A stretch of 64,000 nucleotides of DNA from Serinus canaria (Eukaryota; Chordata; Aves; Passeriformes; Fringillidae), in the NCBI RefSeq assembly GCF_022539315.1, contig NC_066313.1:40089059-40153058 (forward strand). The letters run 5' to 3'. Positions 37,135 through 49,020 of this stretch are shown one piece after another; within the stretch, counting starts at the first letter, position 1; every line of letters starts with the position of its first letter. The notes beneath the pieces are model-generated. The model ran no database searches and had not been told where the DNA came from. It was given only the letters and a program-made list of their open reading frames with translations. The translations under genes and the position numbers were made by a program.

Positions 37135-37276
37135 CTTCATCCCTGAAGAAATTCAAAACCCAGCTGGACAGGACTGAGCACTGCTGTAGTGCTGTAGATG
37201 ACCCTGCTTTGAACAGAGGGCTGGACAAGACATCTCCGGAGGTCCCTTCCCACCCCAGCCAGCCTGGGATTCTTCA
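37135..37276 (+). mobile_element. CR1 LINE 3'-end fragment
   Basis: Sense CR1 end: TGAAGAAATTCAAAACCCAGCTGGACAGG, GATGACCCTGCTTTGAACAGAGGGCTGGAC, AGGTCCCTTCCCACCCCAGCCAGCCTGGGATTC. It is a divergent, 5'-truncated copy. Confidence 0.75.
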
Positions 37277-38045
37277 ATGTAAAACAGTCCCCCATTCTGG
37301 GGGAGGGAATCCTCTTTCTTCCCATAATACATACAAGTGGAAGAAGAGTATTACCAAACCAAATGGATTTTTTTATTCTTTGACCAAAAGTGATGAGAAT
37401 GGGAGCACAAAGAAAGATTTGCCAGAATTGCATTGTTATGAAGGGTGGCTCTCCAGACCACCTTCATCTCAGAAAGAGTAATCTGGTTTCAGACTGAAAT
37501 GAGAGAGCTCATTTCAGTGTATCCTTTACTAGAGATGATACTCTCCAAACTCAGAACAAAAAGGTTAAGATGTCTGCTCTTATTATTTTTCTAAGGAAAT
37601 GCAATGAATAAAAGTTAAGGGTTTTTTTTCTTATGTCAAAGAATTTCACCCTTTATGTCAAAATATTTGAAGGTACCCAGTCGTTTTTATCCTGTTTGCT
37701 TTGTACTAGCTCTGAAACTGGAATTCTTTCAAGAAAAGCAGAAATCTTTGTCAGCTTGAAATTGGAGCATCAAGTACATTAACTGTTATTGCATAACTAT
37801 TTCCATTTTTATTAAAGCATGTCTGCTCCACAGCAAGTTTTTATAAGCAATACATAAATGAGGCTTTCAAACTCAGTTTCAAAAATCAAGTTATATAAAC
37901 TCAGTTTTGAAATATAATTTTTTGCTACAAGAATTTCAGACCAACTTCAAATCAGTTTTAAAAGATAAACTGAGCCTAGAATATTTCCCTTCTATTATTC
38001 CTGGCAGAACATTTGCTGGTTTGGAAATTCCATTTCTAAGAGAAG

Positions 38046-38106
38046 TATTTGGAACTAGATGATCGTTAAGGTCCCTTCCAACCCAAGCCATTCTGTGATT
38101 CTTTGA
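38046..38106 (+). mobile_element. CR1 LINE 3' tail
   Basis: The last 60 bp of a CR1 in sense: GGAACTAGATGATCGTTAAGG, CCCTTCCAACCCAAGCC and ATTCTGTGATTCTTTG. It is severely 5'-truncated. Confidence 0.85.
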
Positions 38107-40964
38107 AAAGAAACGGAAAATCGAATTTGTACTTTGAACATTTAAAGCAGATTTTCACAGCCTGTCAGTGAATGATTAATTAAATATGGATGTTTATTTC
38201 AGCATATTTGACCAAGACTGTCCATAAACAAAGTTAAAACTCCTATAATGAGAGACAGGAATACTGATTTCTAAATTTTCATTATATGCTGCACTGGAGT
38301 CCCTGGGAGAATAAGTACAAATTGGACCTCTGCTGGATTTACATTACAGCAGTGTGTATGGGCAATGCACTCCCAGCAAGAGCAAGAAAAATCTTAACTG
38401 AATTTACAGGCAAGTATTTTTACAGCTGCTACAGATCTTAAAATTACACTGAGGAAGATTCTGTGTTCTTCAAAAAGGAGAGGATGAGTGTTTAAAAAAC
38501 CCACTACTTTTAGAAAAAGGTGATAGTGAGTTCTTGAATGAGGTTGTGAACCAAATACTTTTACAGATGAAGAGACGCAGAGCTGCTTCCCAAGTTTCAG
38601 ATTTATTAAAGCTTTCACTTACACACTCCTTGTCTTGTGAGCATGAGGACAAACTGGTGTGAGCTAGCCATTGGTTATGGAGCAATGCCAAGAGGGAGAG
38701 CTTTATGCCATCCTTGAACATTTCCCAGTTGCTGAGCTGCTGTCTATGAAGTTTATTCAGTTCATTTCCAAAAGGCAAAAAATATCTCCTCTGCCCATTA
38801 ACTATGGCACTGTTCACTGTATGCAAGAGAAATGAGAAATTATTCCTTTGTTAGCAAATGTTAGCAAATGTCAGGAAACGTCTCTTCTGACTGCCTTTAA
38901 AAAAAATGGAAAAAATATACAGGTTTTTTTTTCTGAGCAACAAGGACCAAACCAAAGGGGATAATTATGCTCATCTGAAGGGCTGACTGCTTCAGATCAG
39001 TAAGATTACTGTACAGAAAAAGGTGCTCCTGCACGAGGACAGACTAAAAAGCTGTGTTCCCAGAGTGCTGTATGCTGTCTGTATTTCCCTTATCAAAAAG
39101 GGGATCTGGCTCGTGAATAATCAATTGGGCAAAAATTTCATGTTCTTCTTCAGTCCAAAATCCAGTGAAGGCCTAAGGCAGCTTCAGCTTAACACAAGAA
39201 CCTTAAATTGAAAGTAGTTACCAAAGCTTTGAAGGTTATTATTTGCCGCAACACAGCAAAAGTTGCTTCTGGCAAAGCTGGAGGAAATGCCCAAACCCAG
39301 AAGCACAGCTCGGATTTGCCCAGCTCGAGAGGCCCTGGGCTCCTTCAGCTGCCCTGCAGGCATTGGATGCTTAGCTCTGCCCTTGCTGAGGTGAGATGCA
39401 GAGCTCCTGCAGCAGCTTCCTCTGGCAGTAAGGAGCAGCTATAGCAAGAGGAGTGCAGACAGCTCTCCTGGAGCCAAGCCAAGCCTGCAGGGCTGAGATC
39501 AGCACCAAATATGGGGGGATGCCCTAATCCAGCTCTAAGAAATTAAGAAATGCTGTGCTGCTGTCACACTGCTGCTGCTCCACAAGGAAGCTGTCAGCTC
39601 TGCCAGCTCAGGGGTTCAAACTCCATTATCCCAAAATTGCACTTTGGTCCTTCCCTGATGCTCCTGGGAATGACTGCTAAAATTCAAAAGGAGACCTTGT
39701 GAGTATGGATGGTGTCATATTGTGGAAAGGATTTTCAGTAAATAACTGGTTTTTTCTTCATCCAAATATGAATAATCACTCAGAGTATCTTCTTTCAAAA
39801 GCAGTATTTATTTTTTCATCAAGGTAAGACACATTACATACTGCATCAAGTAAAAAGTACTGCTAGGAAAGCTGCATTTAACTGAGATAAAAAAAAATAT
39901 ACATAGATTGCACTTGAGAAAGTAGGCTCTATCCCAGAAGAATATAGTAAATAAAAAGCTGATGGGTGGTTTGAAATTAGGGCTCTTTCTGAATTGCCTT
40001 TGAAAATGTATTTATTTTGGGGAGTTCCAACTCCACCAATAAAACTGAACCAGATTAGTTTTTTTAACAGCTTTGCTCTTTAAGTTAAAACAGCATGTAA
40101 ACAGCACAACAATTATACAAAGATAAAAGAGGGGAAAAAAGTATGGAGGTACACCTTTGCAATTTCTACTAATAAATAAAAAGGAAAAAATTTTCTGATT
40201 TTTGGGTTCAACAAGGGCACTGCATCTCAGGGCTTGGGTTCTGGGGAGTTTTTCTTAGTTCACATGTATGTCATCATCCCCACACTGCCACACGAAGCCC
40301 ATCCTTGACCCTCCTGCACTGGCTGGGAGCATGGTGTCTGTACAGCAGCAGGAAGCACTGAATGGTTCCATTAATTAAAGTGTCCCAGGAGTAATACTTT
40401 AAACTTTGTGACAAGCTTAGCTTACATTTAAGAAGGTTAAACCATCATTAAGCAAGAGGATTTTTTTTTTTTTTTACTTTGCATCTGAATATTTCTGTTG
40501 GACCCTGGCATCCACTGCTGCCTTTATCTGACTCAGTTAGCTGAATTCTCAGCTGTTCAGTCTTTAAAAGGAGTATTGATACTATCTACCTCTGTGCATC
40601 CCACTTAGATATCCAAATCAAATTTCTAACCTTTCTATTTAGTCAAAGGAGAGAAAGGAATGCTCCCAAACTGTGTGATTTCAACCTTTGGACCAAGGCA
40701 CATTATGGGAGTGCCTCTCCCAGCTGCCTCTAGGGGAAACTCAGGCTCCCAGCCAAGGCTGGAATCCCCTGATCAGGAGGCACAAGTGCCCCTCACAACC
40801 CGTGGCTGCTGGGGTGGTAATCAAAGGATCCCTCAGAGCAATTGTGCATCCTGCAGCCAATGCTAACTATGAAATCTGAGTGCCTAGGCATGATTCAGAC
40901 AGAGAAAAAAACAGGAGTTCAGTATCTCAGAAACAATCCGTACTGCCAAGGTCTTGCATGCAAA

Positions 40965-43066
40965 TTTATTCCAAACTTAGCTAAAACTTATGGAAGGGCT
41001 GGGTCAATCTTGTTATTAAGCTAGAGACAGAAAAAGAATGAGACGTTCTTTAAATAGTCCTGAACTACAAAATGAAGGTGGTAATCTTTGGTTACAGGGC
41101 TGTTCTTTAAATGTGAATTGCTTTGAAAAATGATGAATCACTTCCCAAGTAAGCATTCAGGAGCATTTTTAAACAGACATCTGGGAGCCAGAGAGGAAAA
41201 ATTAATATAAATAATAAAACCCCCACACTTTCTGAATCTCCGAGGTTAAAGTACAGGAAAGAAAGCAACACAACATTTCTAAGGGACCTTTCAGCAAAGT
41301 TGTGCTAAAATTATAAAAAAGCACTTACAAAATACTTGAGCTGATGAAGAGGGAAAATGAGAACATTAGGGTGCTTTTGTAACAAACCTGTGGAGTACTA
41401 AAACATACTGGTTTGAAGGCCTTATATTTTATAGCACATGCCATTTTCCACTAATTATAATGCATTATTGTCAACCCACTTTACTCTTTTAGAGAGACAG
41501 AAAGACAAGAGCCAACACAGACAAGATGATTTGATGCAGCCTATGTCCACTATAAAACATAAAACCTCAGCCATTAAATGTGCCACCCTATTCCCTCTGT
41601 TACATTCATGATCAAAACTCCAATTCTTTGCAAAACTTAAATCTGCCTGGTTTTTACATTTTTGGAGCAGCATTTGAAAATCCTTAAAGCTAGTTTGGAA
41701 GGATCATTTTTGTTTTTCAGCTAGAGCACTTCTGTAATAGTTTAAAAGGCATAGGAAGCTATGCTGTAGCTTTTAAAGTGCTAATTTTATTATGAGGTGG
41801 TATTTAGTAAATATTCTTCCGAAAGTTCATAAATGATGCACATTTTTGATGACTGACAGACATTACTTAATGAGTTAATATGCTTTCAGTAAAATGCAAT
41901 AAAAAAGAAATTCACTGTCAACACTTTAACTATGGCAATACATAGAGCTGGAATGAGACGACTAACCTCAGATAACTAAAATTAATGCATATATGACAAA
42001 GTTAAAAAACAAAAAAAGAAACCCCAAACCAAATATTGATAATTAAATCTCAAACACAGTTTGTTTCCCAGTAACACAACTGCAAAACAAATCAATATTT
42101 TCAACAAACAAGTGCCCTATCTTCATCTCCTCCACAGGAAAGCACAGCACTCCTCGAGCTGCTGCGAGGAGGATCCAAGGGGAGGTCTGGCTCTCCCTTC
42201 TTCCATAGAGGGGGCTCCTCTTGGGCAACTGTGGGGCCACTCTGGGCAAGGGGCAGGAATCCAGATCAGGTAGGTAGTGACCAAAATCAGTTCCAGCCCA
42301 CAGGTATTCACCTGGGGAGCTGGCAGGAGCCCCCTCCTGCAGAAGCACTTGGCCGATGGCTGCCTTGCCAGCCTCGGCACCCCCTACCACCCTCAGTGTC
42401 CTGGCTTATGCAAAGCTCCTACTAACTTCAGCACAAGATTTGCTCGAGTACAGACAGCGAGATTTGACTTTACTGATGTGTGATTTTGTGTAATGATGGA
42501 TTTGAAGCATTCTATCTCACTCTGCTGGGCCAGAATGCTGAGAAGTTCCCTCTGATAGTGGGGCAAACCATTTTGCACTCCTACAGGCTCAAATTCTCTC
42601 CTCATTTATACCCACCATGAAAGCCTACCTACCATCAGGAGAGCTGAGGAGGTAGAAATGGGAGCAGAATTTGAGTGCAGGAACTGGTGAGTGAAAAAGA
42701 AACACAATGCTATTTCATTGCCAACTACCACAAAAAACCTACACACCTGGTATTTAAATTCAATGGGCACTGTGTGCCTAAGGACTGCAACTGAGTTTTT
42801 AAAATCTCAACCCTCAGAATCCAGCTACAGACAACCACAATCCTAAATCCCTGGATGCTGATACATAAGTGTATGATACATCTGTTTAGTTGCCATGACA
42901 CTAATCAGCACAGCAATGATTTTTGCTAATTGCAAAGGCAGGCTAGTAGCAAATTCAAATGATTAGTGAGTAAAGGTCCTCAGAGCAATCCTGATTGAAA
43001 GTAAATGTCCGGTAAGATGCAATTAGTGTGTCTGGTTTTTTCTTTTCTTTCTTGGTTTTTCCTTTT
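40965..43066 (-). other. PDGFD: Probable PDGFD 3'UTR (end uncertain)
   Basis: The sequence after the PDGFD stop codon on the minus strand contains several AATAAA signals, written TTTATT on the plus strand at 41786-41791, 40965-40970, 40011-40016 and 39807-39812. Human PDGFD has a long 3'UTR of roughly 2 kb or more, so the signal at 40965 or those further on are plausible ends. No CR1 or LTR was recognised between 38.1 and 43.0 kb, which fits transcribed and partly constrained sequence. A GC-richer patch at 42.1-42.45 kb has no identified function. The true cleavage site cannot be decided from sequence alone. Confidence 0.45.
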
Positions 43067-43201
43067 TTATCGGGGTGGTCTTGAACTGCAGACACAATCG
43101 CAACGCTCATGGTGATCCAGCTGTATGTCTACCAAGGACATGTTGTTCCTGATTCTGCCTCTTCTTCTGGTATGCCCAGCCTCAGGGACGAACTTCAGCA
43201 C
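43067..43201 (-). CDS. PDGFD: PDGFD terminal coding exon (C-terminus and stop)
   Basis: This is the last coding exon of PDGFD on the minus strand: 44 codons plus TAA. It starts in phase 0 after a GATCCTCCCAG acceptor, with a CTAAC branch-point-like motif about 25 bases upstream, which fits the phase-0 end of the preceding exon at 53992. It encodes VLKF, then a basic stretch (RRRGR), then the conserved LVDIQLDHHERCDC block, whose CDCxC motif supplies the last knot cysteines, and ends SSRPPR. The end of the protein is essentially identical to mammals. The linker between VLKF and LVDIQL is three residues longer than in human PDGF-D, and the basic segment is rearranged. There is no frameshift or premature stop, so the gene looks functional. 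Confidence 0.97.
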   Translation of the reverse strand: MLKFVPEAGHTRRRGRIRNNMSLVDIQLDHHERCDCVCSSRPPR

Positions 43202-44284
43202 CTGGGAGGATCAACAAAAATGCACTGAGTTAGAAAACGCTGTTGGAGATCTCAGGATGAGAACGTTGGAGCCCCAAGGGCACCAATAGCCCTTCATGGC
43301 CCTGACCATCATTAATTTGGACACATTTTTGTTTTATTTCCAGCTTTTTCTTTGCACACTTTGACATCCTGCTGTATTGTCTGTCCTGGAGCTTGGACAG
43401 ACTGTATTTTTTCCTATTTCAGGTATCTTTATATCATGCAATTTTCTAACCATGTCCAGAGTTGCTCCTTTGCATGAGAACTATCAAGCACGTTTCCTTT
43501 GGCTCATTTTTGCAGTCCCATTCCTATTTGAGCTGCCCTGTCTCTCCTCTCCCTTGCAGAATATTTCTGCTCTGAAGAACAAGGAGTATTTTTTTATGCA
43601 ATTTGAAATTTCTGAAGCACATATCATTAGAATTGGTCCAAAACTTAAATACTTGTGAAGGGCAGAAGGAGATGAAGCAGCTTGCACAAAATATGTATCA
43701 GGTATCACTGAGTTTCAGTGGAATCTGAGTTTTGTTGGCTTACCTTAAAAATTTCTGCCTCAACCTAAATGATTTCTGAAGAATTTAATGTGAATAATGT
43801 CAACCAAACAAGAAAACAAAATTACTTCCTAGGGAAGTATGCATCTTAATAGACACTTCTGAAAAAACTCCATCTAGGCAAGATGATCTCAAGGCCCCTA
43901 GGAAGGTGGCTGTAGGTTGTAAAAAGGAGCTAGCTTGGCCAATGACAGCCAGATCAGGTGGATTTCTCTTGCTAGTTCAAAGATGGAGAGATGTCTGTAA
44001 AGTGCATGACCTCCCAAAGCCAGTGGCCAGCTGGAAAGTGGGACCTAAATGTCTGTAACACCTCATCCACTGAAGTACCCATGTTTCTGCCCTAACAGAT
44101 TACACTGGCTTGTAACTAACAGATCACTCTGTTACTCAACAATCCTTTCTATTTTTTTCCTTTTTACAAAGCAGTTTCTGTATTTTGATGTCATAACACC
44201 ATACAAGAGTTGAGATGGTTTTGGAAATGGCAGGGAGTAAGAGGCTGTGTTCCAGATCAACAGAGTATTAGCATTTTCAACAGA

Positions 44285-44425
44285 ATTAGAAAGCCCCAGA
44301 AAGCAAATGTGAAGCACTTGCCAAAGGACATACAGAGGTACTGTGCAGGGAATGGCAGGCAGGTTAGCAGCTCTCAGGACAAGACCATTTGTTCTCTGCC
44401 ATTAATGCCTTGAGGCTAGAAAATC
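44285..44425 (-). repeat. Possible MIR-type SINE fragment, antisense
   Basis: GAAGCACTTGCCAAAGGACATACAGAG, followed by GGGAATGGCAGG, resembles the antisense MIR phrase (ACTTGCCCAAGGTCACACAG ... TGGCAGAG). It is short and divergent. Confidence 0.35.
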
Positions 44426-45187
44426 ATGAGATTTAACACAAGTGATGAGCACTGACACAGTCTATTATTTTGTTCTCTGTTTTGTGATGAAATTCATATT
44501 TAGCCTATGTAATACTGAAAGGAAGGACTGTGCCTAAGCAAGGTACAGACATGCTGCTGTACTGTGTTGGGAAAACAGAATTATTTTGCTCTGTTAGAAA
44601 TGCAGAAATGTAATTTTACTTTTTTCTTTTTCAGCAACAAAAATATAGTATCTTTGAATTGATTTCAAACATTGGTTGCATCCATACATGCAATAAATCC
44701 TGATGGACACTAGGACAATTTGCTGGATCACACTGTCATCCCAAGTAAAAAGGAACTGAACCCAATCAGGTTACTGCAATTATTACAGAGTTAAAACTAG
44801 ACCACAACTTTAAAGATGCTTTTGCAAAGAAAATGTACTTTAAAAATCAAGTACAGGTGCTGACACTGAACCCATGATAAATTCCTTATTTAAAGAAGTC
44901 TTCCAGCAAATTATGACCAATCCAGATGACTGGCAGTTTGCAAAATCACAGGGCAGGTAGATCTGATTTTTTCCAGCTGAGAGCAAATCAAAATATGCAA
45001 TGGGATGAGAGCAAAGATGTGGACTGTATTTAAGTTAACGGACCATCTGACAGCTTGGGGACTTTCTCTGTGTTTTTATCAAGAAGCATGAGCACAGTAT
45101 ATAGGCTTTGCTGATAAGAAAATGAACTGTCAGGCACTTCCTCAGACAAGACAGGAAAACAGTGATTGAACACAGCTGAAATTATCA

Positions 45188-45960
45188 AATCATAGAGTCC
45201 TTTAGGTGGGAAAAGACCTCGGAGATCATTGGGTCCAACACTCATCCCAGCACTGGCAAGTCAACCACTGACTTCTGTCCCCTAACGCCACAACTCACAT
45301 GATTTTTGAATACTTCCAGGAACAGCAACTCTGCCACTTCCCTGGGCAGCCTGTTTCAACGTTTGACCATCGTTGCAGTAGAGAAAATTTCTCTTATATC
45401 CAGTCTAAACCTTCCCTGGTTTGAGGACTTGAGGCCATGTCCTCTTGTTCTGACACTTGTTATCTGCAAGAAGAGGATCACCCCACCTGCTACACCCTCC
45501 TTCAGGCACGCAGAGAGACTGATAAGGTTCCCTCTGAGCCTCTTTTGCTCCAGTCTAAACACCCTGAGCTCCCTCAGATGTGAGACTTGTTCTCCAGACC
45601 CTTCTCCAGCTCGGTTCCCCTTCCCTGGACTGGAGCTGTGGCCTCAGCAGTGCTGAGCACAGGGGGACGGTCACTGCCCTGCTCCTGCTGGCCACACCCT
45701 GGCTGATCCAGGCCAGGATGCCATCGGTCACCTGGGCACACCCTGGGTCAGGTTCAGCTGCAGTCAACCAGCACCCCAAGGTCCTTTTCTGCCAGAGAGC
45801 TTTCCAGACACATTGCCACATCCTGTAGCACTGCCTGGGGCTGTTGTGACCCAAGTGCAGGACCCAGCACTTGGCCTTGTTGAACCTCACACAACTGCTC
45901 TCAGATTCAGCCTGTCCAGATCCCCCTCCAGAGCTACTTTAATAGCTGATCACAGAGCTG
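45188..45960 (-). mobile_element. CR1 LINE fragment in PDGFD intron
   Basis: About 770 bp of antisense CR1 run from the 3' tail (ATCATAGAGTCCTTTAGG on the plus strand) through CTTCCCTGGGCAGCCTG, GCCTCAGCAGTGCTGAGCACAGGGGGACGG and CTTGGCCTTGTTGAACCTC. It lies in the same transcriptional sense as PDGFD and is the same subfamily as the copy at 60.8 kb. Frameshifts are present and there is no intact ORF. Confidence 0.9.
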
Positions 45961-46260
45961 ATATTCCAAGCTCCCTGTCTCACTCCCACCTAACAGTTTT
46001 ATTTTCATCTAAGTACAAGGGAATTGAAAAGAATCTGGAAATAAGGCCATTTCTGGTGACCACAGTAGAAGGAAGACAACCCTTTATTCTGCAAATAGCT
46101 GCTGTTTATTTATCACAGGGTCACATCCTTAAAACTGAGGAACTACTGAATTAATGAGAACAGCTCAAATAAATCTGTTCAGGACACTTTATCACTCATT
46201 TTTTCATGGGATCAGTAACTGTAAGAAAATATGGATATGACAGGTCTAGAATGCTCAGAA

Positions 46261-46330
46261 GTCTTGGGTTTTTGTTGGTTTGTTTGTTTTTTTGGTTGGG
46301 TTTGGTTTTTTTGGTTTTTTTTTGGTAGGG
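46261..46330. repeat. T/G-rich low-complexity tract
   Basis: About 70 bp consist of T runs broken by single or double G, the strand complement of the A/C-rich tract type at 10.4 kb. Confidence 0.85.
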
Positions 46331-48419
46331 GTGAAAAGGAACAACCTTGTAGTTTTCAAATTAAAGGATCATTGTCTGTCACTTCTCACCAAATTGCAGT
46401 GCCTCATCTACTCAGATCATTGCCTCACAAAGAACATGTAACTACAGTCATGTCCCTCCCATCAAACACTGAGTAAATTATGGTCATCAAACTATTAAAA
46501 TAATTAAAATAAAATCAAGACAGATTATTCTGCTTTTGAGCTGGATTTGGTGCTTATAGGTAATACAAAAAAAAGTGCAGCAGGGCATTTTCTGTGCAGA
46601 GAGCCCCACAGAAGCACACCAATATGCTGGATGGCATTTTGCTTTGTAGATGTGCCTGAGCATCTACCTGAGAAGTTTCAAGGTAAAATGACTGTAGGCA
46701 CCACGTAACTTTTCTTGGGGACAGTGATCTAGGAAATATGAAGAAAATCCTTACATGTGTTTCCCTGCCAGCAATCTTGCTCATTGATCATGTATTGAAT
46801 TTGGAAGCCAGTTTCTGAAAACCTCTTTAAATGAGATCGCAGCCATGACAAAAACCAGGATCTGGAAGTGAAGTCAGAAAAACTTCAAGTGGAATTAGGG
46901 CACACACATGTTTAAGTCAAGCCCATGCACCACTTGGACAGCCCTCGAAGGAACCTGGGGGTTTCCAGCCTGTTTGAGCACTGCCTTTCCAGGAGGTGTA
47001 AGGCACCAGTTTGGGTTGTGCTCTGGGGACAGCAGGCGCTCTCCTGTTGCCTGTGGAGCACAGGAAGTCAGGGCTGATGGTCCCCATCATCTCAGCAGGT
47101 CTGTAAAAACACTTGAGAACTCTTAACACTTCCACTGTGGGTCTGAGGACAGCAGAGTGGCAGTGACTGCCAGGAAAAGGACACAGCTGGAGAGAACTTC
47201 TTCACCCTGATCCATACATGGCACGTCTCCAGTAGAAGCTGGAATGAAGCAGCAACTCCAGAGCATGATTCACCTGAAACACCCAGCTCTGGCAGGGCTA
47301 GCTCTGGGGTCTAGGAAAGGAGCCCAAAGCTTGGACTCCAAGTGTTAGATGGGTAGAGCCAGTGAGGTGAACCATCCCTTCAGCATTTGCTGATGGTCCC
47401 AGCCAGGTATCACTGACCCTTGCAGTCAGGCAGCATTTAGCCATGACAGTCCATGATGGCTGATTTCTGTTTTATTAAAAAGCAAAGAGGGATAGCAAAC
47501 CAAATCAAAACTTAAAAAAAAAAAAAATCCCCACAGGCATTTTTGACTTATCATTTACTTATTAGTAACAACAGTAACATTGTTTTTTAAATTCTTGACC
47601 AGTATTTTAAGCACCAGCAGAAAAATGAAGCCTCACTAAAAAATCGGCTTCATTTTCCTTTCTGATTAGCTTAAGAAGACTACAGAAAATCAATAATATG
47701 ACTATGGCTTACCCAATATCTAATTAGCTTCATATTCTTGTGACAGAGGATGGTGAGCAACTCTGGATGCTATTTTAGATAGTGAAATTTGTACTTTACA
47801 GAACTTATTTTAAAATTCTGCTATGCAGCATTATCTAATCTTCTGCACATCTAAAAATAACACCATTCTAGCATGAAAACCAAATTATATTTGTCTGAGA
47901 TTCATGAAAGAGGAAGCATCAAAAGTGCAAAACATTCAACACAGATCCAAGTTCTGATAGACATAAAAAATCATACTCTGCAATTTTTGAAAGTTATCTA
48001 ATCCAAAGGTCACATATGGTTTAGCTGTGCTCTGAGTATAAGAAGCCAAGTATTATGGGAATGTGGTTCATAATTTAGCACAAGGACCTTTACTCCAGTA
48101 GGAGCACAGCCTAAACCAATGACATAGACCCAAAGATGTATTCGTTCTTACCAGAGATAAATACAGGGTATCGGAGACAAGAAAAATTAGTTGGCTCTCT
48201 GATCACTGGTAGAAGGCAAACTAAGGGATTATTAAATATAGATGGGATTATTGTTTCTATTTTTTTATTTTTTATGCATAAGAAACTCCTGGTTTTAATA
48301 CAACAAACATGGGAAAAATTAATTGGCTTAAAACTCAAGTACCTGAAGCACTCACGAAAGCTATGATGTTTTTGACATATGTGACATCAACAAGACCCTC
48401 ACTTTTTCTGCTCTTGTCA

Positions 48420-49020
48420 GGAATTATGTGTGCATTATGCTACAGATGTGGTTTTCTCACTGACTAGACACAGGTGCTCCTCCTTCACAAACTGCCTCTC
48501 CGTCCTGACATGTCACAGGATGTCTCGCTTAACTTCCAGATGTCAACCAAAGAGCTTCATTTTTCATCTAGCTAAAAATCAGCCTTTTTCTCTCACTGCA
48601 CTTCTCTGCTCTCTCTGCTCATCCTGTGACCTAGCAGTCATTTCTGACTCATTTTGTTTCCTTGTACTTGCATTCCAAATAAATCCCATTGCTGCTTCTT
48701 ATACAATATTCCATGAATTAACTCTTTTGTCAGGCTAATTCTATGCCTTAATTACCATAACAACCTTTTATCTCCTTTATGCATGTACTATCAACTCCAG
48801 GACATACAACAATCAGACCATATTCCTTGCACACTGCTTTGATGATTCTAGCTCTTTTTAATCCCTTAGCAAATTTCCTTTGTTCTGTCAGCAGCATTTG
48901 GATCATTTTTTGACCAGTTATCTTATGTTTCCCTGTGTAAGGATAGGCTGAACATTACTGCCCTCTCTCTCAAGTGCCTCCTTAAGGTTTGCTTCTCATT
49001 TCTCTGAAAAATGAAAGAAG
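48420..49020. other. Pyrimidine-rich intronic stretch, unassigned
   Basis: About 600 bp rich in CT, with CTCTCTCTCAAGTGCCTCCTTAAGG near the end, which loosely recalls old L2/L3 antisense ends. The resemblance is too weak for a call, and no gene is seen. Confidence 0.3.

Noticed and set aside
43215..43430. Possible retroelement wording just upstream of the last PDGFD exon
   Set aside because: The resemblance to avian repeats was vague and could not be tied to a family.
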